64,000 nucleotides of DNA, from assembly GCA_022494885.1 (NCBI GenBank), contig JAGVSM010002936.1:186001-250000 (forward strand), written 5' to 3'. The stretch's first letter is position 1. Each line of letters begins with the position of its first letter. Under the pieces are notes generated by a model. It ran no database searches. It was not told the origin of the DNA and saw nothing but the letters and a program-made list of their open reading frames with translations. This document shows positions 1 through 11,149 of this stretch, one piece after another. The translations under genes were made by a program, and so were the position numbers. This DNA comes from Micrasema longulum. Lineage: Eukaryota > Arthropoda > Insecta > Trichoptera > Brachycentridae.

Positions 1-12
1 TATATATATATA

Positions 13-40
13 TACACCGCAAGACAAATAAATTTACGAG
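13..40 (+). repeat. Left terminal inverted repeat of Tc1-like element
   Basis: Reads TACACCGCAAGACAAATAAA and on to ACGAG. It pairs with 1661-1688 at 26 of 28 positions. Tc1-type transposases bind such ends through their N-terminal helix-turn-helix pair. Confidence 0.85.
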
Positions 41-376
41 TTCTCAAAAAAAACTAAAATTGACATATAATGAATTATTCTTGATATTTAATTAGTTTTT
101 TTTATATTGTTTGACATATGTGATGACTACTCGTTATTTCAAGGTTAAAATAAAAAATCTTACTCATGAATTGTACTTAGAAATTGCCATTATATATCAG
201 GTATCAGATTACCCGAACCTTAGAGACCCATAACGGTTCATTTATGGTCGAGTGTTTGTGATGGAATAATAAAAGACATGTTATTTTTTAATTCATATTT
301 AAGAAGTAGGTTCTTATCGCTTTATTTTAAATTAAAGTATTTTACATTTAAACATATTTATAACATTTAAAAATAT

Positions 377-1477
377 TTAGTACTTAGTGAATTCACCTTT
401 ATTTTTTATAACATGTAAAATTCTATTATTTAGAGAAGCGTAAAGCGAATCTAAAATTTCTGATGTTATTTCTTCTTCCCAAACTTGAATTAAGTTTTTT
501 TTTAATTCCTCAATGTTTTTTGATTTTTTTTTCCCGACTTTTTTTTTCATAATCGCCCATAAATTTTCTATCGGGTTCAAATCAGGGCTATTCCCGGGCC
601 ACGTCAACGATTTTAAGCCAATTTTCTCCTTGAATTCATTGATCTATAAAAAAACAATAAATTATTTATCATGTGGTCACAAAATGCATTTAAAAATATA
701 TATATTTGTACTCACAGTGCGGGCTCTATGGCACGGCGCAGAATCGTCCTGAAAAATTGGGTCCGCGGTATACTGCGTAATGTCCTCGATTGTTGGAATA
801 ATATGTTTTTTTAACACTTTTTTGTACTGAATGGCATTCATCGTACCCTGTACAAAATTTAGAGGTCCTAAACCGTATGCTGTCATGCACCCCCAAATCA
901 TCACGTAGGGTGAATGTTTAACGGTTCGAGTGACGCACGACGGATGATATCTTTCCCCACGTTTTCGTCGAACTATCTTTCTGCCGTCTGGACCAAAAAG
1001 GTTGAATTTTGATTCATCAGAGAAAACAACATTTTGCCAATCCTCCAAGGTCCAATTCTGGTGCTCTTTCGCCCAATCCAGTCTAGCCTTCTTCATTTTG
1101 TCCGTGAGTAATGGTTTCTTTGCGGGACTCCGTGCTTGGAAACCATGCTCCAACAGCCGCCTGGACACTGTTTTTACTGAAAATGTTGATGTGCTGGTAG
1201 ACTGCACCTCTGCGTGTATTTCAGGTGCCGTTAAAAATCGATCGCGCATAACAATTTTTTTTATTAAGCGATCATCTCGGGCAGATGTCACGCGCCCCCG
1301 TCCGCTTCCTTTTTTCCGTTCTATGGATCCAGTTTCTTGGATTTTTTTAAATAAAAACCTCACTGCACCTTCTGAATACCCAACTCGACGAGATATTTCA
1401 CAATTAGATATGTTTTCTTGCGACAATGTGATTATTTTGGATTTTATCGCAATCGACATTTGCTTTGCACTTTCCAT
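377..1477 (-). CDS. Tc1-like DD34E transposase, two exons
   Basis: Cut-and-paste transposase. Exon 1 is 1477-716 (254 codons) and exon 2 is 643-377 (88 codons plus stop), giving 342 residues, the usual Tc1 length. Residues ~15-48 and ~65-115 form the paired-like helix-turn-helix DNA-binding region, with a GRPR-like linker (GSGRGRVTS) between. The catalytic triad is D154 in FSDESKF, D245 in FQDDSAPCH and E280 in DLNPIENLW; exactly 34 residues separate D245 from E280 once the intron is removed. Without splicing, exon 1 reads into an in-frame stop near 677 and loses the final E. The ATG at 1477 gives the family-typical length; an in-frame ATG at 1516 would add 13 residues. I see no internal stop or frameshift. 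The alternative reading, that 644-715 is merely a damaging insertion, fits less well because ends, phase and spacing are all correct. Confidence 0.85.
644..715 (-). other. Spliceosomal intron within the transposase gene
   Basis: On the minus strand it begins GTGAGTAC and ends TTTTTTTATAG, so it has a consensus donor, a pyrimidine tract and an AG acceptor. It is 72 bases and phase 0, splits between T254 (ART) and the isoleucine of INEFKEK, and holds an in-frame TGA. Removing it restores the 34-residue D-to-E spacing. Confidence 0.75.
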
Positions 1478-1660
1478 GATTGTTGTGTTATGTTCACTCA
1501 AACGCGGGTAAAACAAGACTGTTGAGACATTTTAAAATGTAAATATTGTAGAAAGGTGACACATAGTGTCCTTAATTTATTAAACAAAAGAAAGAGGTAT
1601 CGATAAAGGATTTCTTAGAAAAGGGGTTCAGTAAAGTCAAGGGGCGCGGTAGCAGGTAAA

Positions 1661-1688
1661 CTCGTAATTTTTTTTGTCTTGCGGTGTA
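1661..1688 (-). repeat. Right terminal inverted repeat of Tc1-like element
   Basis: Ends in GTCTTGCGGTGTA and runs straight into a TATATA tract. It is the reverse complement of 13-40 with two mismatches. Confidence 0.85.
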
Positions 1689-1710
1689 TATATATATATA
1701 TATATATACA

Positions 1711-4434
1711 CACATGTACATACACCTATGCGCATTCACATACATACATTCGTAAAACATAGACAATTTATTTATTCTAATGCATGTTTGTCTAATCAAC
1801 CGCCAATTTACGTATCGATTAATTTATGTTTCAAAATACCATTTTCAATATATAATTGACGATTCCACGTGTTTTACATTTTATTATTATTAAATTATTC
1901 TAAATACACATAAACTTAAATGCCGAATTATTGTATTATCCTTTTGTTAAAACACTAGTAATAGTCACGTATTCCTCATATTGTTTATTTTTTTTCATAT
2001 TTGACAAATAAATCCATATTGATTTAAAAATTAAAGGATTATTATATTTCCATGTAGAATTAGCTCACTTCTGATTTTGCATTTTACAGGGTGGTAGTTT
2101 AAAACAGACTAACTGGGAGACTGGAAGCTAATTTTTAATCCCAAATTTAGGATAGTTGGGATTTTAGCTCTGGACTGGGACCCAATAAGTACACCTCTGT
2201 GAACTTTTGGCAAAAAGAAAGAAATTAATATTATTTCATAGTCAATAAATGTCTCTTTTATTATGTAACTGTTGTATCGCATAGTATTTTTATTTTAAGA
2301 AGGCATAGGTATTTGTTAAATAAGAGATATAAACTCATCTTTTCAATTTAATTTGCTTATCGCAATTTCATTAAAATTCAATCATTTTTTAAAAAAATAT
2401 ATTTTTTTAATTAAGTTTATAAAACGATATTTTTGAAAAACTTTTATATACCGAAAAAATACTTAATTTAAGCTCAAGATTGAACTAATTAATGATTTTA
2501 TTAATTTTAGACACACTTAAACTAACACTTATTCGAACGCTACTATTCTCAAACAGTCATATTTAAAATATTTTCTGGGAGATTTTTTTTTAATTGTAGC
2601 ATCGCAAATATGTACATATGACACATCGGAAAATAAAAACACGATACAAAAAACCTGGTTTTCAGAGATGGTGTGTTAGTTTTTAGATTCTCCTGGAAAT
2701 TCTGATTTTTAAATTTATTAATATATTTTATCAGATGTGCGACAAAATGCCTTAATCTTATCTGAGGTGGTATTCTAAATCTCCTCTACCCCTTAAAGAG
2801 TGATTAATTTATGAGTTTAAATTTTTCGCACGCGACTACAGTTTGCTTCATATATGGCCACACTGATATATACGTCAAATGATCTATAAAACTGTAAGAA
2901 CATTATTGCGACATTACCCAAAAAAAAAGTTTTTTGGTCGTGCAGCATATTGTCAAACGCGGCGTATACTAAATGTATTGTGTTTTGCGTTTTTTCAGTT
3001 CCTATTATTACTTTACTAACATTGGTTTTCTTTAAATTTGTGTTTTTGATACAATGTTTATTTTACTTTTGACGTGGGATGTCATATTTCTCTGGTTAAA
3101 CTATGTGGGTTTGTTTTTACTACTTTCAAATGGGCCTTGAAGATTGGTGAACTAATAATCCAATAATGGCGATATAAGCATTTAATGTTTTCCATTTAAA
3201 TACCTATTTTGAAAAAACAATCATAAACATTAATTTCGTATTTTTATTTTTAATTGTACATAATTATATAAAATGTAAATTATTTTAATAATAATGGATA
3301 TTTGAAGTAGTGCCAAATTGTATTAGGTTATTTAAGAGATAAATATTATAATATTATTCCTGAAAGTGAAATAACCAATAAAACCATTATTATTGCGTTA
3401 ACATAGTTTTTTTTGTGTGCAAAAATAGCAAACCGATACAGTAATTGCGGATCTTTTTTTTGAGTACGATAATATGTGGGCATGGGGATTTACGTTTTAT
3501 TTGTTATTAAATGCCAGTATCGAGACGCAACGATTACTTGAAAAAAACTCACAGAAACACGCTAGAAACCGGATTAAAAATACAGTTTTTTTAAACACAA
3601 TGTTTTATCGTATATATTGATCCCTAATTTCAATCATTTATATTGAGTGCTAATGAAATATAAATAAAATTATGAACTTTGTGTAAAATATAAATTCGAT
3701 TATGTTCAGGCTTAGACGTAAGGCGTATTTTTTTTAACAAAAATTTTTGACGCGGTTTGACACGAATCACAAAAAACCCTCCCCTGAAAAATTATGTTTC
3801 AAAAGCATTTTTAGTTTTGAAAAAACGGTCCTCAATTTGCTAATTTGCTTTCCAGTTATTGATCTCACAAGACAGACAATGAAAAATAGTATGGACAGAA
3901 AAAAATTGGAGTAAAATAGGCAGTAAAATAGACCTAAAGAAAAAATATTAATAACTTTTGCAAAATTTAAAAGTGTGTGATCTATATGTTACACGGAAGA
4001 CTCCTGAAATGTAATAGTAGGTATTTTGACTACCCTGTAATGACAGCAAAAGAAAATGTATTAGAAATGTGTTTCTACAAATGATTATAATGTGCTCCAA
4101 ATCATATGATGGTTTTTTTATACATAAATAATTATTTTATTAAAATAAATTCAAATCGAGAAATTTAAAAAAAACGTAAACCATTTTTTTTCATAATGTA
4201 AATAATGCCATTACATTTCTTAACTTTAATGCTAAACCATTTAATACTGTTATTTTATTAAATTTTATCACTTATTTTTTATTCGTGTTTACACACGATG
4301 ACATTGTACGTTTTTATATATTTAAATTCAATATTGTGACCTATACATACGTTTTAATCCAAATTAATAAATTAAAGAAAAATATATGAATAACACAATA
4401 TTGTTTTGCTTCTTTACCATACAGTTATTGTGTC
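1711..4434. other. AT-rich stretch without recognisable genes
   Basis: No coding region, tRNA-like box pair or long inverted repeat was recognised here. It contains many short homopolymer runs. Confidence 0.5.
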
Positions 4435-4760
4435 CAGTGTCCAGGCGGATGAATAATACTGTTCAGAGTGTGAAATAGAAGGAGTGTAAAATTGAGTTTT
4501 TTTTTTCCATGGCTGCTCTCGGGTCCACCCTGAAAAATAAAATCGAGTGTAGAAAAGCCCGCCTAGTTGTGTAATGGTTGGCGAGTTCGCTCACCATGCT
4601 TGAGATCCTGGGTTTGATTTCTGAGAGGGTCAATATGAAACATCGGTTTAGAGGATGATTTTCACTGAAATATTTTACTATCATCGAGCTAGCACCTGAA
4701 GTATAAGACCGATCACTTTACCTTCTTGTAACAGATGATCAAGGTTCGTGGTCCTTGTCC
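4435..4760 (+). mobile_element. SINE1 copy with upstream module X
   Basis: Module X (about 4435-4556; GGCGGATGAATAATACTGTT, later CCTGAAAAATAAAATCGAG) is followed by a tRNA-like head from 4557 with A-box-like TTGTGTAATGG and B-box-like GGGTTTGATTTC. The body ends in the SINE1 sequence with GTATAAGACCGATCACTTTACC. It is directly followed by a second copy. Confidence 0.65.
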
Positions 4761-5090
4761 GGGCGGATGAAGCAAACAGTTCTGAATGTGAAATAGAATC
4801 AGAACCCTTGCCAAGCAGTTTTGACTCAAAGTCTACTAAAAAAAACAATCTAGAGGGGATAAAGCCCCGGGTCCTAGGTTCGATTACTGGCAGGTCGAGA
4901 TAAAATGTTTATTTTTATAATTGTGTTTAAACTCTAATTCACTATCCTTAGACCGGCATCGGAAGCGTTAAACTGATCTCCTTACATTCATGTAGCAGAT
5001 CGAGAAACACTGCGTTTGCTGTTCCAATGTAATACCCTATGCACCATCAGGTATGAGTAAAGGTGAAATTATGATGACGATAATGAACAA
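4761..5090 (+). mobile_element. SINE1 copy, damaged head, with module X
   Basis: Module X recurs (GGGCGGATGAAGCAAACAGT). The tRNA-like head is partly lost but the B box TAGGTTCGATTAC survives. The body continues to CCCTATGCACCATCAGG and a GATGACGAT tail. Together with the preceding copy it makes a tandem arrangement. Confidence 0.6.
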
Positions 5091-5184
5091 GTAATTACTA
5101 AATTAAATAAAAAACGTTTTGTAAACAGCATAAAATTAAATGATTTATAAATATACATTACACATTATATTATTTATTGTTTCA

Positions 5185-5260
5185 GCATTTACTTTGTGGG
5201 AAGATATTTTGAATTTATTTCAAATGAAATATTTTGTTATTTATGATAAATATATACACA
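5185..5260 (-). repeat. Possible fragment of hammerhead-repeat family A
   Basis: CAGCATTTACTTTGTGG and the following T-rich stretch resemble the sequence just downstream of the family A ribozyme motif at 8640-8727 and 44260-44332. The ribozyme core itself is not recognisable here. Confidence 0.3.
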
Positions 5261-5622
5261 ACATCACGTGTAAATAAAAACTGTTTGTAAATGTTTATAT
5301 TTACACCTGATGACGGGTAATTCAGAATACCTAAAACTAGAAGTGTTATAATATATTAAACTCTTATGTTGTTAAAATTACAAAGTGTTTTATATTAAAT
5401 AAATTCAGTACAAAGTACTTTACAACGAATACATATGAATTGCATTCCCAATTCGAGACTTAAATAATATAACCTTTTGTCGAAAAAATGTTGAAAATTT
5501 GTAGGCTTAAAAATTTAGTAAAATCCTAAAAGGCAAAAAAAGTAAGTTAAGTCATAATTATGTTTTCCTGGACAAAATGGGTTGCAAAAAAAGCAAGCAA
5601 GAGAGTATTTAAAAATATATAT

Positions 5623-5880
5623 ACGGCCTTGTAGTGTAATGGTCAGCGCGTTTGCCTGCCATGCAAGAAGTCTCGGGTTCGATTCCCATCATGGTTGATT
5701 TGAAATATTTACTTAAAATAGTGTTTTTACACTAGAATGTCTCATAGTCCCTAGACTGGTAAATGAAGCGTTAGACTGATCATCTTTCTGTAACAAAAAA
5801 TAATCAAGAAACGCTGCGATTGGTGTACTAATGCAGTGCCCTATGCACCATTAAAGGCGGAAAGGGAAAGATGATGAGAT
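5623..5880 (+). mobile_element. SINE1, best-preserved full-length copy
   Basis: tRNA-derived head with an A box TAGTGTAATGG and B box GGTTCGATTCC, the two internal RNA polymerase III promoter elements. A ~170-bp body follows (AAATATTTACTTAAAATAG, then CCCTATGCACCATTAAAGG) with a GATGATGAGATGAT tail. The same unit occurs about fifteen times in this window in both orientations. It lacks coding capacity and would depend on a partner LINE; the short GAT-type tail resembles that of the RTE-like fragments nearby, which is only suggestive. Confidence 0.8.
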
Positions 5881-6059
5881 GATAAATTTAATTTTTTTTT
5901 TTAATTTACATTACGTGCTAAAAAACTCATAGACGAAGGTATTTGGAAAAATCGATTAAATTAATTCTTAATTTTTTATATACATAAATCATGCAATACA
6001 AAGCACTTTAAAGGTTATAATACAAATTATGAATGATATTCCCAGGAGTTACTCAAACC

Positions 6060-6480
6060 CGGCGATTGAGATCATATACTACATTTTATCTTCCAACCTT
6101 CAATAATAATATGGTATATTAATATTATATAATTATGTGGAAAGTAATCCTGATATTAATATCTTTGCATTAAATAATTATATGAGAACTGTAATGCATT
6201 GTATTAAATCGATTAGTCTTTCATGTTAGTTAGGTAAAATAATTGTAATAAACTGTTAGTTTAATTTAGTTTCATAACTTTCATAATATTCGTAGAATTT
6301 AATTAAGCTAGTCAATTTTTAGAAGAAATTATACATATACACTTTATTTAATTATTTGCGCTTGCTGTGTTCACATAAAACTGATGAACAATATCTTAAC
6401 ATAACAAATTGTGATTATTAGACCACTTTCGTATGTATTGTTTATTGTTTGTGAACCACAATAAATAAAATAAAATAAAA
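6060..6480 (+). mobile_element. 3' end of a Jockey-like non-LTR element (J3)
   Basis: Non-coding 3' region that matches, in reverse, 56666-57075. Shared blocks include CCTTCAATAATAATATGG and GTTTATTGTTTGTGAACC, and it ends in an AATAAAATAAAATAAAA tail. Only the terminal part is present, as in 5'-truncated LINE copies. Confidence 0.65.
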
Positions 6481-6484
6481 ACTC

Positions 6485-7030
6485 AATCCGGGACTCAAAT
6501 GATATTATCGTGTTTAGTGAAAAGTTTCTGAAAATTCATTGACAAATTCAACAAAAATAATGTCCATGTGTCTTAGTAAAGTTCCTAAGGCACAAAAATA
6601 TTAGTTAAGTCATTATTAAGTTTTCTTTAAAATTGACAAAATAGGTTGCAAAAAAGGTAAGCATACTTACTAAAAAATATATGTAAGTTTGTATATTTTG
6701 CATCCAGGAATCCAGCACCTATCAGAAAATAAGTTACATAAAATTGAGTCTTTAATTTTGTCCTGTGGACACCATGAATGAATATATTAGATGCATAAGA
6801 AGAAAATGCTAACATTAGTTTATTTAAAACTCAAAAGGTGGTGTCAGTGGATGATCTCCTTTTAAAATAGAGCAGAAAATTCTGAAGATATTTCATTTGA
6901 TACTCAATAGATGTCTCTTTCCCATGGATATAGGGGATGATTTTTCCTCGATTCTATTTGTTCAGTGGTCTTATTTTGAATTACTTATGCACACTTCATT
7001 TACCGATTTATACAAGATACAAACCTAAAC
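6485..7030. other. No recognised feature
   Basis: AT-rich sequence with only a chance open frame on the minus strand near 6627-6815. Confidence 0.4.
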
Positions 7031-7034
7031 GTCA

Positions 7035-7340
7035 ATGACAACATCAGCATCATCGTCATTAATCCCTTTTCCCCGCCCATTGGTAAACCTAATGCAACGT
7101 ATTTTGATCATTTATCAGATGAAGGAAAAAAGATTAATTCTACACTTCAGGTGCTATTTCAGAAACATATAAATATTGTAGTTTAAACAACCTGCCAAAT
7201 GAGCCTACTACTGCACGAGGCAGAATTATCTCCACTCGATTTCCTTATTCAGGGATTTTATCTGAGAGCAGTTATCCAGCCGAAAGCACCTGTCTAAGAT
7301 GAAATTATAGTAAAATGCAACTTTAACATTTTTAAAAATA
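7035..7340 (-). mobile_element. Degenerate SINE1 copy
   Basis: Reverse-oriented tail and body (CATCATCGTCATTAATCCC, GCATT-type start lost), then the head region CACGAGGCAGA and part of module X (TTATCTGAGAGCAGTTATCC). More diverged than most copies. Confidence 0.5.
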
Positions 7341-7344
7341 CTTT

Positions 7345-7480
7345 TCATATTTGAGTGGAATGAATAATACAGTTCTCTGTTTGAAATAGATTTAAGATTC
7401 TAGACACGTGTTTTTGATTTCATAATTACAGTTAGGTGAAAATCCTGAAAAATAAAATCGAGGAAAGAAAAGCGTGTTTT
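7345..7480 (+). repeat. Isolated module X of SINE1
   Basis: GAATGAATAATACAGTTCTC and later CCTGAAAAATAAAATCGAGG match the module found upstream of SINE1 copies at 4435 and 4761 and, in reverse, at 38281 and 44690. Confidence 0.5.
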
Positions 7481-8079
7481 CCTACCACGCCTCTTTGAAT
7501 TCCCAGAACTTAATCCCCACAAAACCGACTTTGAATCTTTATTAAATGTATGATAATTCCATGACATATTTATTAGTTCCTAAACAGGTTCAAGAAAATA
7601 CTTATTATCATATATTCACATTTGATTGGTTGGTTATTAATTTATTTATATTTTCTTCTTAACATTTTATTAGTCATTACGTTATTTGAATTCAATGGTG
7701 TGAATTAAATGCCGCCAAATGAAACCACATTTTCCTATTATGGAAAATCATTAGATAGAGATGGCACAGAAAAAAATCTGCGTTATCTGTATCCCGGGGA
7801 GTACGGATATTATCCGTGACCTTTTTCTGACTGACTTCTTACTAGGAACGCTAAGCTACTAATTATTGTTGGGGAGAAGGTTGTGTTTTTACTTATTTTT
7901 GTTCGGTTAGTTATGTTTTTTGTGCTGCTATAGTTTTAAGAAATTGTTTTTTTTTTATTGCGAAATTGCTATGATTGCGTTCGTAGTACCAGCCCAGGTG
8001 CCAGTCAAGAGACTCTGAAATATTGCAGTTGAAAAACACATTTAATTCATATTTCAAACACTGGTGAATTGGGAACAAC

Positions 8080-8247
8080 ATTGGGACTCTCGCAGGTAAG
8101 GTGATTAGAATTACGATTCAGCTGGCAGAACGTGAACAATTAAATGTTCAAGTATAGAACTACCTTAAATATCAATATTTCACGTCAACTCTGCCAGGAA
8201 TTGAACCCAGGACCTTAAACGGGCCAACCACAACACTAAGAGGCGGA
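8080..8247 (-). mobile_element. Degenerate SINE1 copy
   Basis: Reverse-oriented B box in GGAATTGAACCCAGGACC and a head ending CACTAAGAGGCGGACTT, the SINE1 5' end. The 3' body is diverged. Confidence 0.5.
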
Positions 8248-8378
8248 CTTATTTCGAGCAGTCATCGGGTCGAAAACGCTCATAAAGGTTATGGTTATTT
8301 TTCAAACATAAAACCAAATACTTAAAACGTATGAATATTTTTATTTTAGTACTAACATTAAAAAATGAAGGTAATTAA

Positions 8379-8630
8379 GTCCGCTTCGTTGAGTAGTGGT
8401 TGGCGCGTTTGCCTACCTTTCTAGAGCACCTGAATACGTTACCTGACACGAAATATTGATTTCAAAGGTTGTTAAAACCACAATACTTCAATGTTTCTTT
8501 TCTGGAACCTGAATCGTAAAATTGGTCATTTTATTTACTTGTAACAAATTATCAAAACATGATTTACATACTTGGTTTATCAATGCAGTGCCCTATACAC
8601 CTCTGGGTGCGGAAACGAGAATGATGAATC
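8379..8630 (+). mobile_element. SINE1 copy
   Basis: Head AGTCCGCTTCGTTGAGTAGT with the A box, body with CAATGCAGTGCCCTATACACC and a GATGAATC tail. The B box is damaged. Confidence 0.65.
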
Positions 8631-8727
8631 AAACTAGATATTATTTATGTTCAAAGCATTAACTTTGTGGTCACACATTTTGATTCATTTTAGTAAATAT
8701 TTGTAGATAACCACATACTGACTTTTT

Positions 8728-8771
8728 ATGTCTACCGGGTTTGAGACGTACCTGTCTCTTCGTCAGGACAC
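8728..8771 (-). ncRNA. Hammerhead ribozyme-like motif, family A
   Basis: Read on the minus strand: helix I strand GUGUC, core CUGACGA, stem II AGAGAC and GUCUC, then AAACCCGGUA and GACAU closing helix I. The conserved G of the GAAA block is missing, so cleavage activity is doubtful. Confidence 0.5.
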
Positions 8772-9001
8772 TCACTACACCAACATACAAACACTTTAAT
8801 ATACCATCACCGTAGTATACATAGTATTTACAAAAAAATAAATAAATTACATGCAGAGTTTAAAAAAATTACAACACCAACATATCTGAACATGCATTCA
8901 AATTATCGGACATGATGGTGTTTGCATCTCCTTTAACTCTGTATACTACGGTAATGATAAACGTGAAAGTGTGTTCCATTATTTGTATATTGGTGTAGTG
9001 A

Positions 9002-9050
9002 GTGTCCTGACAAAGAGACGGGTGCGTCTCGAAACCGCCAGCGGTACTAC
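9002..9050 (+). ncRNA. Hammerhead ribozyme-like motif, family A, long helix III
   Basis: Core CUGACAA (consensus CUGANGA, one change), stem II GAGACG and CGUCUC around loop GGUG, then GAAA. Helix III is ACCG-CCAG-CGGU-like, a real hairpin instead of the bare ACCGGU palindrome of the other copies. Predicted cleavage would follow GGUA. The A in place of the second core G should weaken it. Confidence 0.5.
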
Positions 9051-9171
9051 ACATTAAAAGTCAAACATTAATTTAACTAGATTTTTTTCACATTTTTAAT
9101 TAAGCTTTCTACTTCCAATGGGATTTTACATTATTATTTTGTCCCTATTAGGTAATAGCAATTTGTTGTTT

Positions 9172-9422
9172 CCTGGGCCCCGATTAGAATGGGAAGGTAA
9201 CATTTATCTTAAATTTTATCTACAAAGTAAAATTAAGTATTCTATATGAAAAACAGAAGATGCATCCTTTTTTTTCTTTTAATCACGTTCAATTATAGGT
9301 TACCTACGAAGATACTTCAAATTTTCTCACAAATATATTTATTTTCGGACAAAAAATTGGTTTTTCTTTATAGACAGTCGAAGGTAACTTTGTTAACTTC
9401 CAATTGTAATCGGGGCCCTGGG
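9172..9422. mobile_element. MITE with GGGCCCCGATTA ends
   Basis: Inverted ends (GGGCCCCGATTAGAATGGGA at the left, the reverse complement with changes at the right). Related copies are at 9976-10163 (one half) and 49336-49581. No open frame of its own. Confidence 0.6.
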
Positions 9423-9975
9423 CCGCGATTATGAACCGCTATCTTTATAATGTACCACAATTGAATATGCATGATTTTAAAATTATTATGAAAATAAAAC
9501 TATGTTATTAGTGTTACACAATTTTTATTATTTTACAAGAACACTTCTATAGTTTCGGGAGAGCACTCCTCTCATCGACGGGTAATATAAAACTAATAAA
9601 GGAAACACAGAATATTGTTCACAATGTCATGGAATTTAAACAAAAAATAAACAAATTAATCAGTGAAACTTAGAGCAGGGGGGTTTAATTCCACTTATCT
9701 AAGGTGTCAGCATATGAATGGATAGTTATCTAAAGTACAGATATGAAAACATGATCAATGAGGGACAGGACATTAAAAACAAAGTTTTATTTTAATAATA
9801 ATTTATAATGAAGTGTTACGAAGTGAATGCCGATTTAATTAAAAATATTATGCATGATTTTTATTTAGAAACTTCGCTGGTCTGTCTTTAAACCGTATCT
9901 TTTTTATGTTTTATATCGTTGTCGACTGTTTGTTTCTGTAAAATAAATAAATAAATAAACTGAGACGGTAAAACT

Positions 9976-10163
9976 AATATCGATATTTATGTGCGAAAGT
10001 GTATAAAAATTCAAAGTATTTTCGTCGGTAACCGGTAATTGAACATGTTTAGAAAAAAAAATTGTAAACATATTCTATTTTTCATACGGAAAACCTTATT
10101 TTACTTTGTAGATAAAAATTGAAGATAAATTTTAACTTCCAATCAGAATACGTACCCTGGTAA
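9976..10163. mobile_element. Half copy of the GGGCCCCGATTA MITE
   Basis: TCGGTAACCGGTAATTGAAC, then AGAAAAAAAAATTGT and ACTTTGTAGATAAAA, match the internal and right parts of the copy at 49336-49581. Confidence 0.5.
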
Positions 10164-10164
10164 G

Positions 10165-10945
10165 TAAGTTCGGTAAGATATATGTGTTTAAAAATGACGT
10201 CAATGACTCCCCCGGGCGCAAGTGTTTTTGTACTGTTTTTGTACAACCGAATTAAATATTATTCGTTTTTCAACCATTCTTATGAGTTTTTCCGTCCATT
10301 TAATCATGTCTTTCATTTATTCAATTACATGGGTAATAAAAGTGAACCATTTTATGAGCTGCCTGCCCCGTGGAGTAGTTAGGGTTTTTATATTAGGTAA
10401 GGTCATGAATTGGATATCCGACAGCATGAAACATTAACAATGTTTCTTCTGCCGCCGGCGCGGCGCTACTGAGCGACTATTTACCCGTCTTTGGTTTAAT
10501 CACTAGCTTTAAGTGACCGGCCGAAGCTTCCATTTCGGTTTCGAGCTTCGGCCGCGGTTTAAATTTTGGCAAAAAATTGCCTGAAACTTCGGCTAAACCG
10601 AAACCTGCGGTCAGGATGTGTCGGATTACGTTCGGCTGTACTCGGGTGCAAAAGGTGATTGTGCTGACCATGTGTATTTGATTGATCACAAACTGACAAT
10701 ACTGCAGTGAGGGGTACAATGAAAGTTTTTTAAAGTTTATTTGTTTTGTTATTTTCGCGGTTTGATTGTAAAGAAATATTAAATTTTCGTTTAATTAGTT
10801 TTAAAAAAAAAAATGATATTGATATGCGAAACTGAAGAAAGACTCGAGTCTTTATGAACAGTTTCGGGAAAGGGGTGGATGCTTTCATTGTACTCGGGTG
10901 CATCTTATGGTTCGTGAGTCGACCGCGTCGAAGGTAATACAGAAG
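10165..10945. other. No gene; patch of CTTCGG-rich sequence
   Basis: 10440-10640 is richer in G+C than its surroundings, with repeated short blocks such as GCTTCGG, TTTCGGTTT and CCGAAAC in both orientations. It may be the end of an unrecognised DNA element. Confidence 0.35.
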
Positions 10946-10949
10946 TCTA

Positions 10950-11130
10950 GGCATCTACAGGGTTTATGACCTGTCAATGTCTGGTTTAAGTGGCCACTCT
11001 ACACACTGTGTAACATTAACCATTCTGCCCATATTTGAACATCTATATTTCATCAATTAAAGATAGATGATGAAAGCATCTGTTGATGTTTGTGAAATTA
11101 AAGAGCTGAAACCTTTATTTTTTCGGGTGA
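10950..11130 (+). repeat. Family R dispersed repeat
   Basis: Starts GTCTAGGCATCTACAGGG, then GTTTAAGTGGCCACTCTACA and CATATTTGAACATC. It belongs to the family most complete at 29432-29700. Confidence 0.65.
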
Positions 11131-11149
11131 GATACGTGAGTTTACTAAG

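Larger units (their letters stand above)
13..1688 (-). mobile_element. Tc1-like DNA transposon, near complete
   Basis: A 1.68-kb element is bounded by inverted repeats (13-40 and 1661-1688; 26 of 28 positions pair) that begin TACACCGCAAGAC. It sits in a TATATA tract on both sides, so the TA target duplication cannot be placed exactly. It carries a single transposase on the minus strand. Long intact coding regions plus well-matched ends suggest a fairly recent insertion. Family assignment rests on the TA target, the length and the DD34E transposase. Confidence 0.9.
8640..9065. repeat. Head-to-head inverted pair of hammerhead-repeat family A
   Basis: Arms at about 8727-8822 and 8938-9060 are reverse complements of each other with scattered changes (GTATACTACGGT and GGTGTAGTGAGTGTCCTGAC occur in each). 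Each arm holds one hammerhead-like core. The left arm continues outward with ACTTTGTGGTCACACATTTT, which also follows the motif at 44333. The arrangement resembles inverted terminal repeats of Penelope-like elements, but no reverse transcriptase or GIY-YIG frame is present. Confidence 0.6.

Noticed and set aside
1002..1511. 169-residue plus-strand frame
   Set aside because: Antisense of transposase exon 1.
5300..5345. CCTGATGACGGGTAATTCAG as another hammerhead core
   Set aside because: CUGAUGA is present but no stem II or GAAA follows at the right place; only a loose likeness to family A.
5623..5700. Possible tRNA gene (A and B boxes)
   Set aside because: Acceptor and anticodon stems are not kept and the same unit with a fixed body occurs many times, so it is a SINE.
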